Shown: positions 43,272 through 51,419 of the stretch, piece after piece
Numbering within the stretch: position 1 is the stretch's first letter
Layout of the letters: every line of letters starts with the position of its first letter
From: SLRI01 sp964393275
Lineage (GTDB): Bacteria > Pseudomonadota > Alphaproteobacteria > Geminicoccales > Geminicoccaceae
DNA length: 64,000 nt
NCBI GenBank assembly: GCA_964393275.1
Contig: CAYMTA010000015.1
Location: forward strand, 1 to 64,000
Direction of reading: 5' to 3'
The notes under the pieces: model-generated
What the model was told of the DNA's origin: nothing
Databases searched by the model: none
Seen by the model: only the letters and a program-made list of their open reading frames with translations
Translations under genes and position numbers: made by a program

Positions 43272-44662
43272 CCGGTGGTTTCGTTGGCCGCGGTTCGATC
43301 GAGCGCCGGTCGGCGCTTCTCCTTCGCGGGCAGGAGGCGGGCGGTGACGGAGCGGCCAGGGTCGAAGACCTCCTGCGCCGCCTCCTCGACCTGCTCCCTC
43401 GTCACGGCGGCGACCCGGGCCGGCCAGCTTTCGACGTCCTCGATCGTCGAGCCCGTGGTGAGAGCACTGCCGAAGACGCGGACCGCCGTGGTCAGGCTGT
43501 CCCTGGCATAGACCGATTCGGCGATCAGCCGCGCCTTGACCCGCTCGACCTCGGCCGGGGTGACGCCGCCTTCGATGAGGGTCTCGATCTCGGCGTCGAT
43601 GGCCCTTTCGAGCGTGTCCAGATCGATCTCGCCGCGCGGGCTCGCATAGAGGCGAAAGGCCGTCTCGTCGAGGCTGGTGCCGCGGTAGTAGGCGCCGATG
43701 CCGGAGGCGAGCGCCTGATCCATGGCGACGCTTCGGTAGAGTCGGCTGGTGCCGCCGCCGCCGAAGAGCTCGGCCAGGACCTCGAGCGCGTGCGCCCGGC
43801 CACTCGCCGCGGTGGCGTGGCTCGGCGCTAGGTAGGAGCGCACGAGGCTCGGCTGCTCGACCCGCTCGTGCCGAAGCTCGATGCGTCGCTCGGCGAGCTG
43901 CGGCGGCTCCTTCAGGCGCACGCGCTCGGGCGTTGGATGCCCCGGCATGCGGCCGTAGGTGCGCTCCGCCAGCGGGCGGATCTCCTCCGCCGTGATGTCG
44001 CCGGCGATGACCAGGATGGCGTTGTTGGGGGCGTACCAAGCGGCATAGAAAGCCAGCGCGTCCTCGCGCGTGTAGCTCGCGATCTCATGGTGCCAGCCGA
44101 TGATCGGCAGCCTGTAGGGGTGGTTCAGGAACTGGGCCGCGTCGAGCTGCTCGCCGAGCATCGCCGTGGGCTGGTTGTCGACGCGCGAGCTGCGCTCCTC
44201 GAGGATGACGTCGCGCTCGGCCAGGACATGGGCCTCCTCCAGGCGGAGATTGACCATGCGGTCGGCCTCCATCTCCATCACCATCGCCAGCCGGTCCCTG
44301 GCGATGTTCTGGAAATAGGCGGTGAAGTCGCTCGACGTCATGGCGTTGTCGTTGCCGCCGTGGCGGGCCACGATCTTCGAGAACTCGCCGGGTGGCACGG
44401 CCAGGGTGCCCTTGAACATCAGATGCTCGAGGAAATGCGGCAGGCCGGACTTGCCGGGCGGGCTGTCGGCCGTGCCGACCTTGTACCAGACCCAGTGCGA
44501 GACGACGGGGGCCCTGTGGTTCTCGATGACCACCACCTGCATGCCGTTCTCGAGCGTGAAGCTTTGCGGGTGGAACATGCCGGCCGGTGCCGCCGCCGCG
44601 CGCTCGAGATCCAGGTCCATCGCCATGGCCCCGGCCGGCATCGATGGGGGTGCCGCTCTCAT
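43268..44662 (-). CDS. M16-family zinc metallopeptidase, active partner
   Basis: 464 residues from ATG 44662, with a 4-base overlap to the DUF3035 stop. Contains the inverted zinc motif HFLEH (GLPHFLEHLMFKGT) and the downstream acidic cluster EEAHVLAERDVILEE that supplies the third ligand. FGGGGTSRLYRS and the family's C-terminal halves are present. No clear signal peptide or lipobox. It probably degrades peptides together with the degenerate neighbour; equal lengths fit a dimer. Confidence 0.92.
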   Translation of the reverse strand: MRAAPPSMPAGAMAMDLDLERAAAAPAGMFHPQSFTLENGMQVVVIENHRAPVVSHWVWYKVGTADSPPGKSGLPHFLEHLMFKGTLAVPPGEFSKIVARHGGNDNAMTSSDFTAYFQNIARDRLAMVMEMEADRMVNLRLEEAHVLAERDVILEERSSRVDNQPTAMLGEQLDAAQFLNHPYRLPIIGWHHEIASYTREDALAFYAAWYAPNNAILVIAGDITAEEIRPLAERTYGRMPGHPTPERVRLKEPPQLAERRIELRHERVEQPSLVRSYLAPSHATAASGRAHALEVLAELFGGGGTSRLYRSVAMDQALASGIGAYYRGTSLDETAFRLYASPRGEIDLDTLERAIDAEIETLIEGGVTPAEVERVKARLIAESVYARDSLTTAVRVFGSALTTGSTIEDVESWPARVAAVTREQVEEAAQEVFDPGRSVTARLLPAKEKRRPALDRTAANETTG

Positions 44663-45231
44663 GAACCTGCCCCGCCGGTCGTCTCGGGCTGGACCACGGT
44701 GGTGCCGACCCGCTGGGTGACGACGCGAGCGCTTCGCCCCTCGGCCTCGAGACGGGCCGCCTCGGCCGCCGGGTCGAGCGGCGTCTCGACGCCCGAGGCG
44801 TCGAGCATGCGGCGTCTCTGGAAATCGAGGATGAAGAGGAACCGGCTCTCGTCGAGCTGGGTCAGCTCGGTGTTCTCCTCGAGGAGCAGCGCCCGGATAT
44901 CGGGCTCGACGGTGCCGGGCAGATCCGCCACGAGCGCCTGCTCGGCCGGACTCTGGTTCTTCTCCTGGACCGGCTGCCCGAACAGCAGCTTCTGGGTCTC
45001 GAGCGATGCCGTGCCCTGCTGCTGCGCCGGGCTCGGCGTGCCCGGCTTCGGCAGGCTGTAGCTCGGCGGCAGCACCAGAGGCTGGCGGCGCACGACCTGG
45101 AACTCGTCGGGGGCCCGGCGGCCCATGCCGAGCCGCTCCTGCAGCGTCTGGCCGCCGCAGCCGGTCAGCGCCGCGAGGCCGAGGCCGAGGCAGCCAAGGC
45201 CGATCCAGTTTCGCAGGCGAGCTCGCTTCAC
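44659..45231 (-). CDS. DUF3035-family lipoprotein
   Basis: 190 residues from GTG 45231, overlapping the lspA stop. Lipobox LAALTGCGG (Cys near residue 25), then GMGRRAPDEFQVVRRQPLVLPPSY, the conserved DUF3035 start, and a charged Ala/Glu-rich remainder. An outer-membrane lipoprotein of unknown function, commonly downstream of lspA in Alphaproteobacteria. It is placed directly after the enzyme (LspA) that would process it. Confidence 0.9.
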   Translation of the reverse strand: MKRARLRNWIGLGCLGLGLAALTGCGGQTLQERLGMGRRAPDEFQVVRRQPLVLPPSYSLPKPGTPSPAQQQGTASLETQKLLFGQPVQEKNQSPAEQALVADLPGTVEPDIRALLLEENTELTQLDESRFLFILDFQRRRMLDASGVETPLDPAAEAARLEAEGRSARVVTQRVGTTVVQPETTGGAGS

Positions 45232-45731
45232 TTCTGTCTCCCCCCGACAGGCAGCGCGACACGGCCGCCGAGCAGGCTGTCGCCCACCAGGAGGACCGCG
45301 CCAACGACGATGGCGCTGTCGGCGACGTTGAAGGCCGGCCAATGGTAGCCGAAGGCATGGAAATCGAGAAAGTCGATCACGGCGCCGAAGCGTACCCGAT
45401 CGACGACATTGCCGAGGGCCCCGGCGAGGATCAGCCAGATGGCGAGACGCGGCAGCAGCCGCTGCTCGCGCCGCAGCCAGACGAGGAGCACGGCCGAGAC
45501 CAGGACGGCCATGCCGACGAGCAGCCAGCGGCCATGCTCGCCGCCGGCCTGGAACATGCCGAAGCTCACCCCCCGGTTCCAGACGAGGACGAGGTTGAAG
45601 AAGCCCGTGACCTGGACGAAGCCCTGGTCGGCGAGGCCGGCGAGCGCCCACCTCTTGGTCAGGAAATCCAGGACCAGGACCAGGAGGAAAAGGCCGGGTC
45701 CGAGCCAGCGCCGTGCCACGTCGTTCGTCAA
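45228..45731 (-). CDS. lspA: Lipoprotein signal peptidase
   Basis: 167 residues from TTG 45731, whose bases overlap the ileS stop (TTGA). Four membrane helices; the aspartyl sites are LAGALGNVVDRVRFGAVIDFLDF (first Asp) and PAFNVADSAIVVG (second Asp). NRGVSFGMF is another family motif. It removes signal peptides from prolipoproteins in the inner membrane. Overlaps the DUF3035 lipoprotein gene by 4 bases. Confidence 0.94.
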   Translation of the reverse strand: MTNDVARRWLGPGLFLLVLVLDFLTKRWALAGLADQGFVQVTGFFNLVLVWNRGVSFGMFQAGGEHGRWLLVGMAVLVSAVLLVWLRREQRLLPRLAIWLILAGALGNVVDRVRFGAVIDFLDFHAFGYHWPAFNVADSAIVVGAVLLVGDSLLGGRVALPVGGRQK

Positions 45732-48508
45732 GCGGCGATGGCTCCTACCACCTTGGCGCAGCGCCGGCAGAGCCCGCCCGCCTCGTCGACCTCGGCGAGC
45801 ACTTGCCAGCAGCGAGCGCACTTCCCGCCCGCGGCCAGGTCCGGGACGACGCCCACACCCGGCACATCGGCGAGGGTGAAGGCGCCTTTGGGCGGCTCCC
45901 CGACCTCGATCCCGAGGTCGCTCGTGATGCAGAGCTCGGCCATGTCGATTCCGTCCATGGCGGCGGCATGGGCCTCGGTCACATGGACGGTCGGGGCCGC
46001 CTGCAGGCTGGCGCCGATCCGCTTCTCGCGCCGCTCGATCTCGAGCGCACCCGTGACCACGCGGCGCACTGCCCGGACCTGCTCCCAGCGTGCGGCGAGC
46101 GCCGGATCACGCCAGTCGTCGGGAAGCTCCTGGAACAGCTGGAGGTGGACGCTTGCCGTATCGCCAGGAAAGCGCGCCAGCCATGCCTCCTCGGCGGTGA
46201 AGGCGAGGACCGGGGCGAGCCACCGCGCCAGGCAGTGGAAGAGCTGGTCGAGGACGGTGCGGGCGGCGCGGCGCCGCGGGCTCGCCGCGGCGTCGCAGTA
46301 GAGGCTGTCCTTGCGCACGTCGAAATAGAAGGCCGAGAGATCGATGGCGCAGAAATGATGGATGGCACCGTAGAGCCTCGGGAAATCGTAGCTCGCATTG
46401 CAGGTGCGCACGAGGTCGTCGAGCTCCTTGAGTCGGTGCAGGACCCAGCGCTCGAGCTCGGGCATCTGGTCCCTCGGCAGCCGCTCGGTCTCGCGGAAGC
46501 CGTCGAGATTGCCGAGCACGTAGCGGAGCGTGTTGCGCAGGCGGCGGTAGTTGTCGCCGATGCCGTCCAGGATCTCCTTGCCGATGCGGATGTCCTCCGA
46601 ATAGTCGGCGGAGACGGTCCAAAGGCGCAGGATGTCGGCGCCATGGGTCTTCATCAGGTCGGTCGGCGAGACGACGTTGCCTTTCGACTTCGACATCTTC
46701 TCGCCCCTGGCGTCGACCACGAAGCCGTGGGTGAGCACGGCATCGTAGGGGGCCCGGCCGCGGGTGCCGCAGCTTTCGAGGAGCGAGGAATGGAACCAGC
46801 CCCGATGCTGGTCCGAGCCCTCGAGATAGAGGTCGGCCGGCCATTTCAGCTCGGGCCGCTGCTCCAGCACGAAAGCGTGGGTCGAGCCCGACTCGAACCA
46901 GACATCGAGGATGTCGTCGACCTTCTCGAAGTCGTCCTTGCGGTAATCGGGGCCGAGGAAGTCCTGGGGGTCCCTGGTCCACCAGGCATCGGCGCCCTCG
47001 CGCTCGAAGGCCAGGGCGATGCGCTCGACCACGGCCGGGTCGCGCAGGGGCTCGCCCGTTGCCTTGTCGACGAAGACGGCGATCGGCACACCCCAGGCCC
47101 GCTGCCGGCTGATGCACCAATCGGGCCGCGTCTCGATCATCGAGCGCAGCCGGGTCTTGCCGCGCGCCGGCACGAAGGTGGTGGCGTCGATGGCCGCGAG
47201 CGCGGTCTGGCGCAGATCGAGCTCGCCCTCCATCGGGATGAACCACTGGGCCGTGGCGCGGAAGATCAAGGGCGCCTTGGAGCGCCAGGAATGCGGGTAG
47301 GAATGGACGAGCCTGCCCTGCGCCAGAAGATTGCCCCGAGCCTCGAGGGCCAGGATCACCGGCTCCGCCGCCTTGAAGACGTGCACGCCTTCGAAGCCCG
47401 GCACGGAAGCCGTGTAGAAGCCGTCCTCGGCCACGGTGTCCGGCACCTCGAGCCCGTGGCGCTGGCCGAGGTCGAAGTCGTCGGCGCCGTGACTGGGGGC
47501 GATGTGCACGAGCCCGGTGCCGTCCTCGTCGCTGACGAAGTCGGCCGGGTGGAGCGGCACCTCGAAGAGGTAGCCCCCGGCGTGGCCGGCGAGCGGGTGG
47601 GCGGCGATCGAGCCCTCGAGCGCTGTGCCCCTGAAGGTCTCCAGCACCCGCCAGTCGGCGATGCCGGCCGCCTGCATGGTGGGCTCGACCAGCGAAGTCG
47701 CGAGGATCAGCCGCCGGCCGCCGGCCTCGACCAGCGCGTAGTCGATGCCCTCGCCATAGGCCACGGCCCGGTTGGCCGGGATGGTCCAGGGCGTGGTCGT
47801 CCAGATGACCACGGCGGCATCGGCAAAGCGGGGCTCCGAGGGTCGGGTCAGGGGGAAGGCCACCCAGATCGTCGTCGAGGTGTGGTCGTGATACTCGACC
47901 TCGGCCTCGGCGAGCGCGGTCTTCTCGACCACTGACCACATCACCGATTTCTTGCCGCGATAGAGCGAGCCGTTGAGCAGGAACTTGCCGAGCTCGCGAT
48001 AGATGTCGGCCTCGCTGCTGAAATCCATGGTCGCGTAGCGTCTCTGCCAGTCGCCGACGACGCCGAGGCGCTCGAACTCGGCGCGCTGGATATCGATCCA
48101 TTTGGCCGCGAACTCGCGGCATTCGCGGCGGAAGTCGATGATCGGCACGTCGTCCTTGCTCTTGCCCTTCTTCCTGTAGTCCTGCTCGATCTGCCATTCG
48201 ATCGGCAGCCCGTGGCAGTCCCAGCCGGGCACGTAGGCCGCGTCCCGGCCCAGCATCTGCCGGTTGCGGTTGATCACGTCCTTGAGGATCTTGTTGAGGG
48301 CCGTGCCCATGTGCAGGTGGCCGTTGGCGTAGGGCGGGCCGTCATGCAGGATGAACTTCTCGCGGCCGCGGGCGGCCGCGCGCAGCCGGCCGTACTGGTC
48401 CTGCGCCGCCCAACGCTCGAGCTGCGCCGGCTCGCGCGCCGGCAGGTTCGCCTTCATGGCGAGCTCGGTGCGCGGCAGAAAGACGGTGTTCCTGTAGTCC
48501 TGGGTCAT
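45728..48508 (-). CDS. ileS: Isoleucyl-tRNA synthetase
   Basis: 926 residues. HIGH motif DGPPYANGHLHMGTALNK near residue 60, editing domain TTTPWTIPANRAVAY and later GADDFDLG, KMSKS motif DARGEKMSKSKGNV, and a C-terminal zinc finger with CARCWQ and CRRCAK. Class I enzyme charging tRNA-Ile; the length is normal for the bacterial type. It heads the overlapping ileS-lspA run and lies 45 bases downstream of ribF. Confidence 0.97.
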   Translation of the reverse strand: MTQDYRNTVFLPRTELAMKANLPAREPAQLERWAAQDQYGRLRAAARGREKFILHDGPPYANGHLHMGTALNKILKDVINRNRQMLGRDAAYVPGWDCHGLPIEWQIEQDYRKKGKSKDDVPIIDFRRECREFAAKWIDIQRAEFERLGVVGDWQRRYATMDFSSEADIYRELGKFLLNGSLYRGKKSVMWSVVEKTALAEAEVEYHDHTSTTIWVAFPLTRPSEPRFADAAVVIWTTTPWTIPANRAVAYGEGIDYALVEAGGRRLILATSLVEPTMQAAGIADWRVLETFRGTALEGSIAAHPLAGHAGGYLFEVPLHPADFVSDEDGTGLVHIAPSHGADDFDLGQRHGLEVPDTVAEDGFYTASVPGFEGVHVFKAAEPVILALEARGNLLAQGRLVHSYPHSWRSKAPLIFRATAQWFIPMEGELDLRQTALAAIDATTFVPARGKTRLRSMIETRPDWCISRQRAWGVPIAVFVDKATGEPLRDPAVVERIALAFEREGADAWWTRDPQDFLGPDYRKDDFEKVDDILDVWFESGSTHAFVLEQRPELKWPADLYLEGSDQHRGWFHSSLLESCGTRGRAPYDAVLTHGFVVDARGEKMSKSKGNVVSPTDLMKTHGADILRLWTVSADYSEDIRIGKEILDGIGDNYRRLRNTLRYVLGNLDGFRETERLPRDQMPELERWVLHRLKELDDLVRTCNASYDFPRLYGAIHHFCAIDLSAFYFDVRKDSLYCDAAASPRRRAARTVLDQLFHCLARWLAPVLAFTAEEAWLARFPGDTASVHLQLFQELPDDWRDPALAARWEQVRAVRRVVTGALEIERREKRIGASLQAAPTVHVTEAHAAAMDGIDMAELCITSDLGIEVGEPPKGAFTLADVPGVGVVPDLAAGGKCARCWQVLAEVDEAGGLCRRCAKVVGAIAA

Positions 48509-48553
48509 CCGGTCGTCATCCGATCGCGCCCGCCTTCGGCCTGGCGGGCTGCG

Positions 48554-49501
48554 TCAAGCGTTCAGACGCTCGTGGATCCGCCTGGCCGCCGAGCAATCCC
48601 TTGCGATCTGGGCCTTCAGGGCCTCGATCCCGGGGAATTTCACCTCGCCGCGCAGGCGCTCCAGGAACGCCACATCGAGCCGCTGTCCGTAGAGATCGAC
48701 CTGGGCGTCGAGGAGATGCACCTCGAGCAGCAGCCGATCGCCGTCGAATGTGGGGCGGCGACCCAGATTCGCGATGCCGGGATACCAGACCATGCCCCGA
48801 GGTGTACAGCGGCCGGCGCGCACCGCGTAGACGCCGGTGGCGGGCAGGGCGTGGCGGTCGGTGGCCGGGGCGATGTTGGCCGTGGGAAAGCCGATGGTGC
48901 GGCCGCGCTGGTCACCCCGGCGGACGATCCCGGAAAGGAGGAAGGGATAGCCGAGGAGGCGATTGGCGAGCTCGAGCTCACCCGCCGCCAGGGCGTCGCG
49001 GATCCGGGTCGAGGAGCAGGGCAGGCCGTCCACGATCACCGGCGGCACGGCCTTGAAGGTGAAGCCGTTGGCTTCGGCGGCACGCGCCAGGAGGGTCGCG
49101 TCGCCGTGCCGCCGGTGGCCGAAGCGGAAGGTCTCGCCCGCCGCCAGTCCCTCGATGCCGAGCCGGCCGACCAGGATGCGCTCGACGAAAGCCGAAGCCG
49201 GCATCGCCATCAGCGCCCGGTCGAAGCGCAGCACGAACAGGTGGTCGACGCCGAGGTCGCGCAGGAGCGCGATCTTCCGCCGGAGAGGGGCCAGGCGCAA
49301 GGGTGCAGCACCGGGGCAGAGGACCTCGCGCGGATGCGGCTCGAAGGTGACGACGCCGAGGCCTTCGCGGCCGGATGTCTGCGCGCGTGCCGCCTCGATG
49401 ACGGCGCGATGCCCCCGATGCACGCCGTCGAAATTGCCGATGGCGACCGCACAGCCGACCGCCTCGGGCGGCAAAGCCATGAAACCCCGATGGACCCTCA
49501 T
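48554..49501 (-). CDS. ribF: Bifunctional riboflavin kinase/FAD synthetase
   Basis: 315 residues. FAD-synthetase nucleotidyl-transferase domain: VAIGNFDGVHRGHRAVI, FEPHPREVL, HRRHGDATLL, SSTRIRDALAAGELELANRLLG. Riboflavin-kinase domain: GRTIGFPTANI, GVYAVRAG, GIANLGRRPTF and LLEVHLLDA. It makes FMN and FAD. The ribF-ileS-lspA order is common in Proteobacteria. Confidence 0.96.
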   Translation of the reverse strand: MRVHRGFMALPPEAVGCAVAIGNFDGVHRGHRAVIEAARAQTSGREGLGVVTFEPHPREVLCPGAAPLRLAPLRRKIALLRDLGVDHLFVLRFDRALMAMPASAFVERILVGRLGIEGLAAGETFRFGHRRHGDATLLARAAEANGFTFKAVPPVIVDGLPCSSTRIRDALAAGELELANRLLGYPFLLSGIVRRGDQRGRTIGFPTANIAPATDRHALPATGVYAVRAGRCTPRGMVWYPGIANLGRRPTFDGDRLLLEVHLLDAQVDLYGQRLDVAFLERLRGEVKFPGIEALKAQIARDCSAARRIHERLNA

Positions 49502-49578
49502 GGCCGCCTTCTTCCACGGGCCGCGAAGCCTGTAAAGGCCGGCCCGTGGTCGCTTTTCGGCGCGCCTCCAGCAGGCTG

Positions 49579-51042
49579 CTAGCGGCAGAGGCCGGCGATG
49601 GCCCGCTCGAGGCCGGGCCGGTCGGTCACCCGCTGGCGGTAGCCGACCTCGCTCGTGCCGACGACCGTGGGCGCCTTCGCCTTGCCGCCGTCATTGATCC
49701 GGCCGACGACGAAGGGATCGCCCGACGGGTTGCGCCAGGTGAGCGTTCCGCTGTTGAGTTGCGGCGCGTAGGCGCCGCCTCCCGGGTGGACGTGGTCGGC
49801 GACCTTGAGGCCGCCGGCCGGCACGATCCACACGCCCTGGCCGTCGGTGTTGAAGCGGTGGGTGATGTAGTCGCCGGCGGCCACCTCCTCGGAGCTGCGG
49901 GCGAGGAAGAAGGCCTTGGGCCTGGGCTCGCTGCCGATGGCGGGATTGGTCACGGCGCGTGCCACATAGTTCCAGTACTGCGCGGTGCCGCGACCGTCCG
50001 GACCCTTGTAGGGCTTCTTGTCGCTGGCATAGGAGGGCAGCACGTACTCGCCCTGGTAGCCCCAGGTCGCGTCGATCCTGGCGGCGTAGGAATGGCGCAC
50101 GCCGCCGGTCTCGAACTTGGTGAAGTCGCTGTGCGAGACGTACTGGCTGAACGACCCGCCCTTGTAGTCGCGCCAGCCGAAAAGCGGCTCGGCGATGATC
50201 CGGCAGCGCCAGACATCCGGATAGGCCTGCCACTTGCCGATCGTGGTGTCGCCACCGAGCTGCAGGAAGTCGCCGAAGTCGAGATTCGAGGTCTTGAGGT
50301 GCATGCGGCCGATGACGATGAAGGGCCTGACCGCGTCCTTGTGGGTCTCGATGCGGACCAGGGTGCCGACGCCTTCGGTGCGCTGGCCGTTGGGCGAGGT
50401 CAGCCAACCGGCCGGCTTCGGATCGAACGAGGCGCCGATCCAGTAGACGCCGCGGAACCCCTTGACGTCGATCTGGAACTTGCCGTCGATCGGCCCATCG
50501 GGGCTGACCAGCAGGAGATCCTGGTCGGCCCGGCCGGTGACCTTCTGGAAGCCGGATGGCTGCAGGTGCTGGATGACGAGATTGGCAGCCGGCGACGGGA
50601 TGGCCGGCACGTCGGTGGCGCCGCCCTGCGGGCTGCCGCCCGGCGGGTTGGTCGGCGTGGCTCCACCTGAGCTGGCGCCGCCTGAGCTGGTGCCGGATCC
50701 CTTGGCTCCGCTGTCCGGCACCGGTGGAGAGGTCGCCGGGATGCCCGGCAGCCGCGGCAGCGTCCGTTGCTGGCCCAATTGCAAGCGCATGGTCGGGCTT
50801 TGGGCGGTGACTTGAGGGCTCGGCAAGGCGAGTTGGAGCCGATCGAGGCGGGCGACAGGCTCGGCGGCGAGGGTGCCGGGTCGAGTATCCGGCGCCGGCA
50901 CGAGAACGGCCGCGGCCGCGACGATCGTGCCGAGCAGCATCGATGGCAGGAGCCGCCTCGCCTGATCCGGACATGTCTGGTCCGGGCACGGGGTCGCCGG
51001 CGTGAAGCCGGTGGTGCGGCCGTGGCTCGGGTCCAGGGTCAT
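49579..51042 (-). CDS. Unknown exported protein divergent from gspD
   Basis: 487 residues from ATG 51042, preceded by GGAGAAGGTGAC. A hydrophobic segment MLLGTIVAAAAVLVPAP at residues ~35-52 could be a signal anchor or a long signal peptide. A low-complexity Gly/Ser/Pro linker (~residues 110-150) leads to a large domain rich in aromatic and Gly residues (LQHLQPSGFQKVTG-like start, GYQGEYVLPSYASDKKPYKG, GGGAYAPQLNSGTLTW). A C-terminal cysteine is at GLCR. I recognise no family. Its divergence from the secretin and linker-domain layout hint at a secreted or surface protein. Confidence 0.7.
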   Translation of the reverse strand: MTLDPSHGRTTGFTPATPCPDQTCPDQARRLLPSMLLGTIVAAAAVLVPAPDTRPGTLAAEPVARLDRLQLALPSPQVTAQSPTMRLQLGQQRTLPRLPGIPATSPPVPDSGAKGSGTSSGGASSGGATPTNPPGGSPQGGATDVPAIPSPAANLVIQHLQPSGFQKVTGRADQDLLLVSPDGPIDGKFQIDVKGFRGVYWIGASFDPKPAGWLTSPNGQRTEGVGTLVRIETHKDAVRPFIVIGRMHLKTSNLDFGDFLQLGGDTTIGKWQAYPDVWRCRIIAEPLFGWRDYKGGSFSQYVSHSDFTKFETGGVRHSYAARIDATWGYQGEYVLPSYASDKKPYKGPDGRGTAQYWNYVARAVTNPAIGSEPRPKAFFLARSSEEVAAGDYITHRFNTDGQGVWIVPAGGLKVADHVHPGGGAYAPQLNSGTLTWRNPSGDPFVVGRINDGGKAKAPTVVGTSEVGYRQRVTDRPGLERAIAGLCR

Positions 51043-51419
51043 GTCACCTTCTCCTCGATGGTCTGCGCTGTGGGCCAGGCCTCGTCTCACCGGAACGGGC
51101 GGATCGCCGATGAGGTCGTTCGAGGCGGTCGATTCGAGGTCCGTAGCAAAACCGAAGAGCGGTATCTAGAACTCACTCGAGAAAAATTTCAGTTAAGAAA
51201 AATTCCGTATTCGTAGCCAAATCAGTATCATGATACTGGCGAGGCGCCACAGTTTTATTTATTCACTGTTCATCAACCCGTGCGTGCATCGGGCCGATTT
51301 TCTCGCTTCCCTGGCGTTTGGCGGATACCGAGGTTGTGACGAAGCGGTCACCCTTGTATGAGCGGTGCATCGGCCGCGGGCACGGCTGCTCTCACCAACA
51401 TTCAATGAAGGGGCGTCGC
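51043..51419. promoter_or_regulatory. Divergent promoter region with AT-rich patch
   Basis: Shared upstream region of the unknown exported protein (minus) and gspD (plus). 51170-51270 is AT-rich (AGAAAAATTTCAGTTAAG) and includes a perfect 16-base palindrome. No open frame supports a gene. Confidence 0.6.
51223..51238. promoter_or_regulatory. Perfect 16-bp palindrome, candidate operator
   Basis: CAGTATCATGATACTG is identical to its reverse complement. It lies in the AT-rich part of the region between two divergent genes, a typical place for a dimeric regulator. Its binding protein is unknown. Confidence 0.55.
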
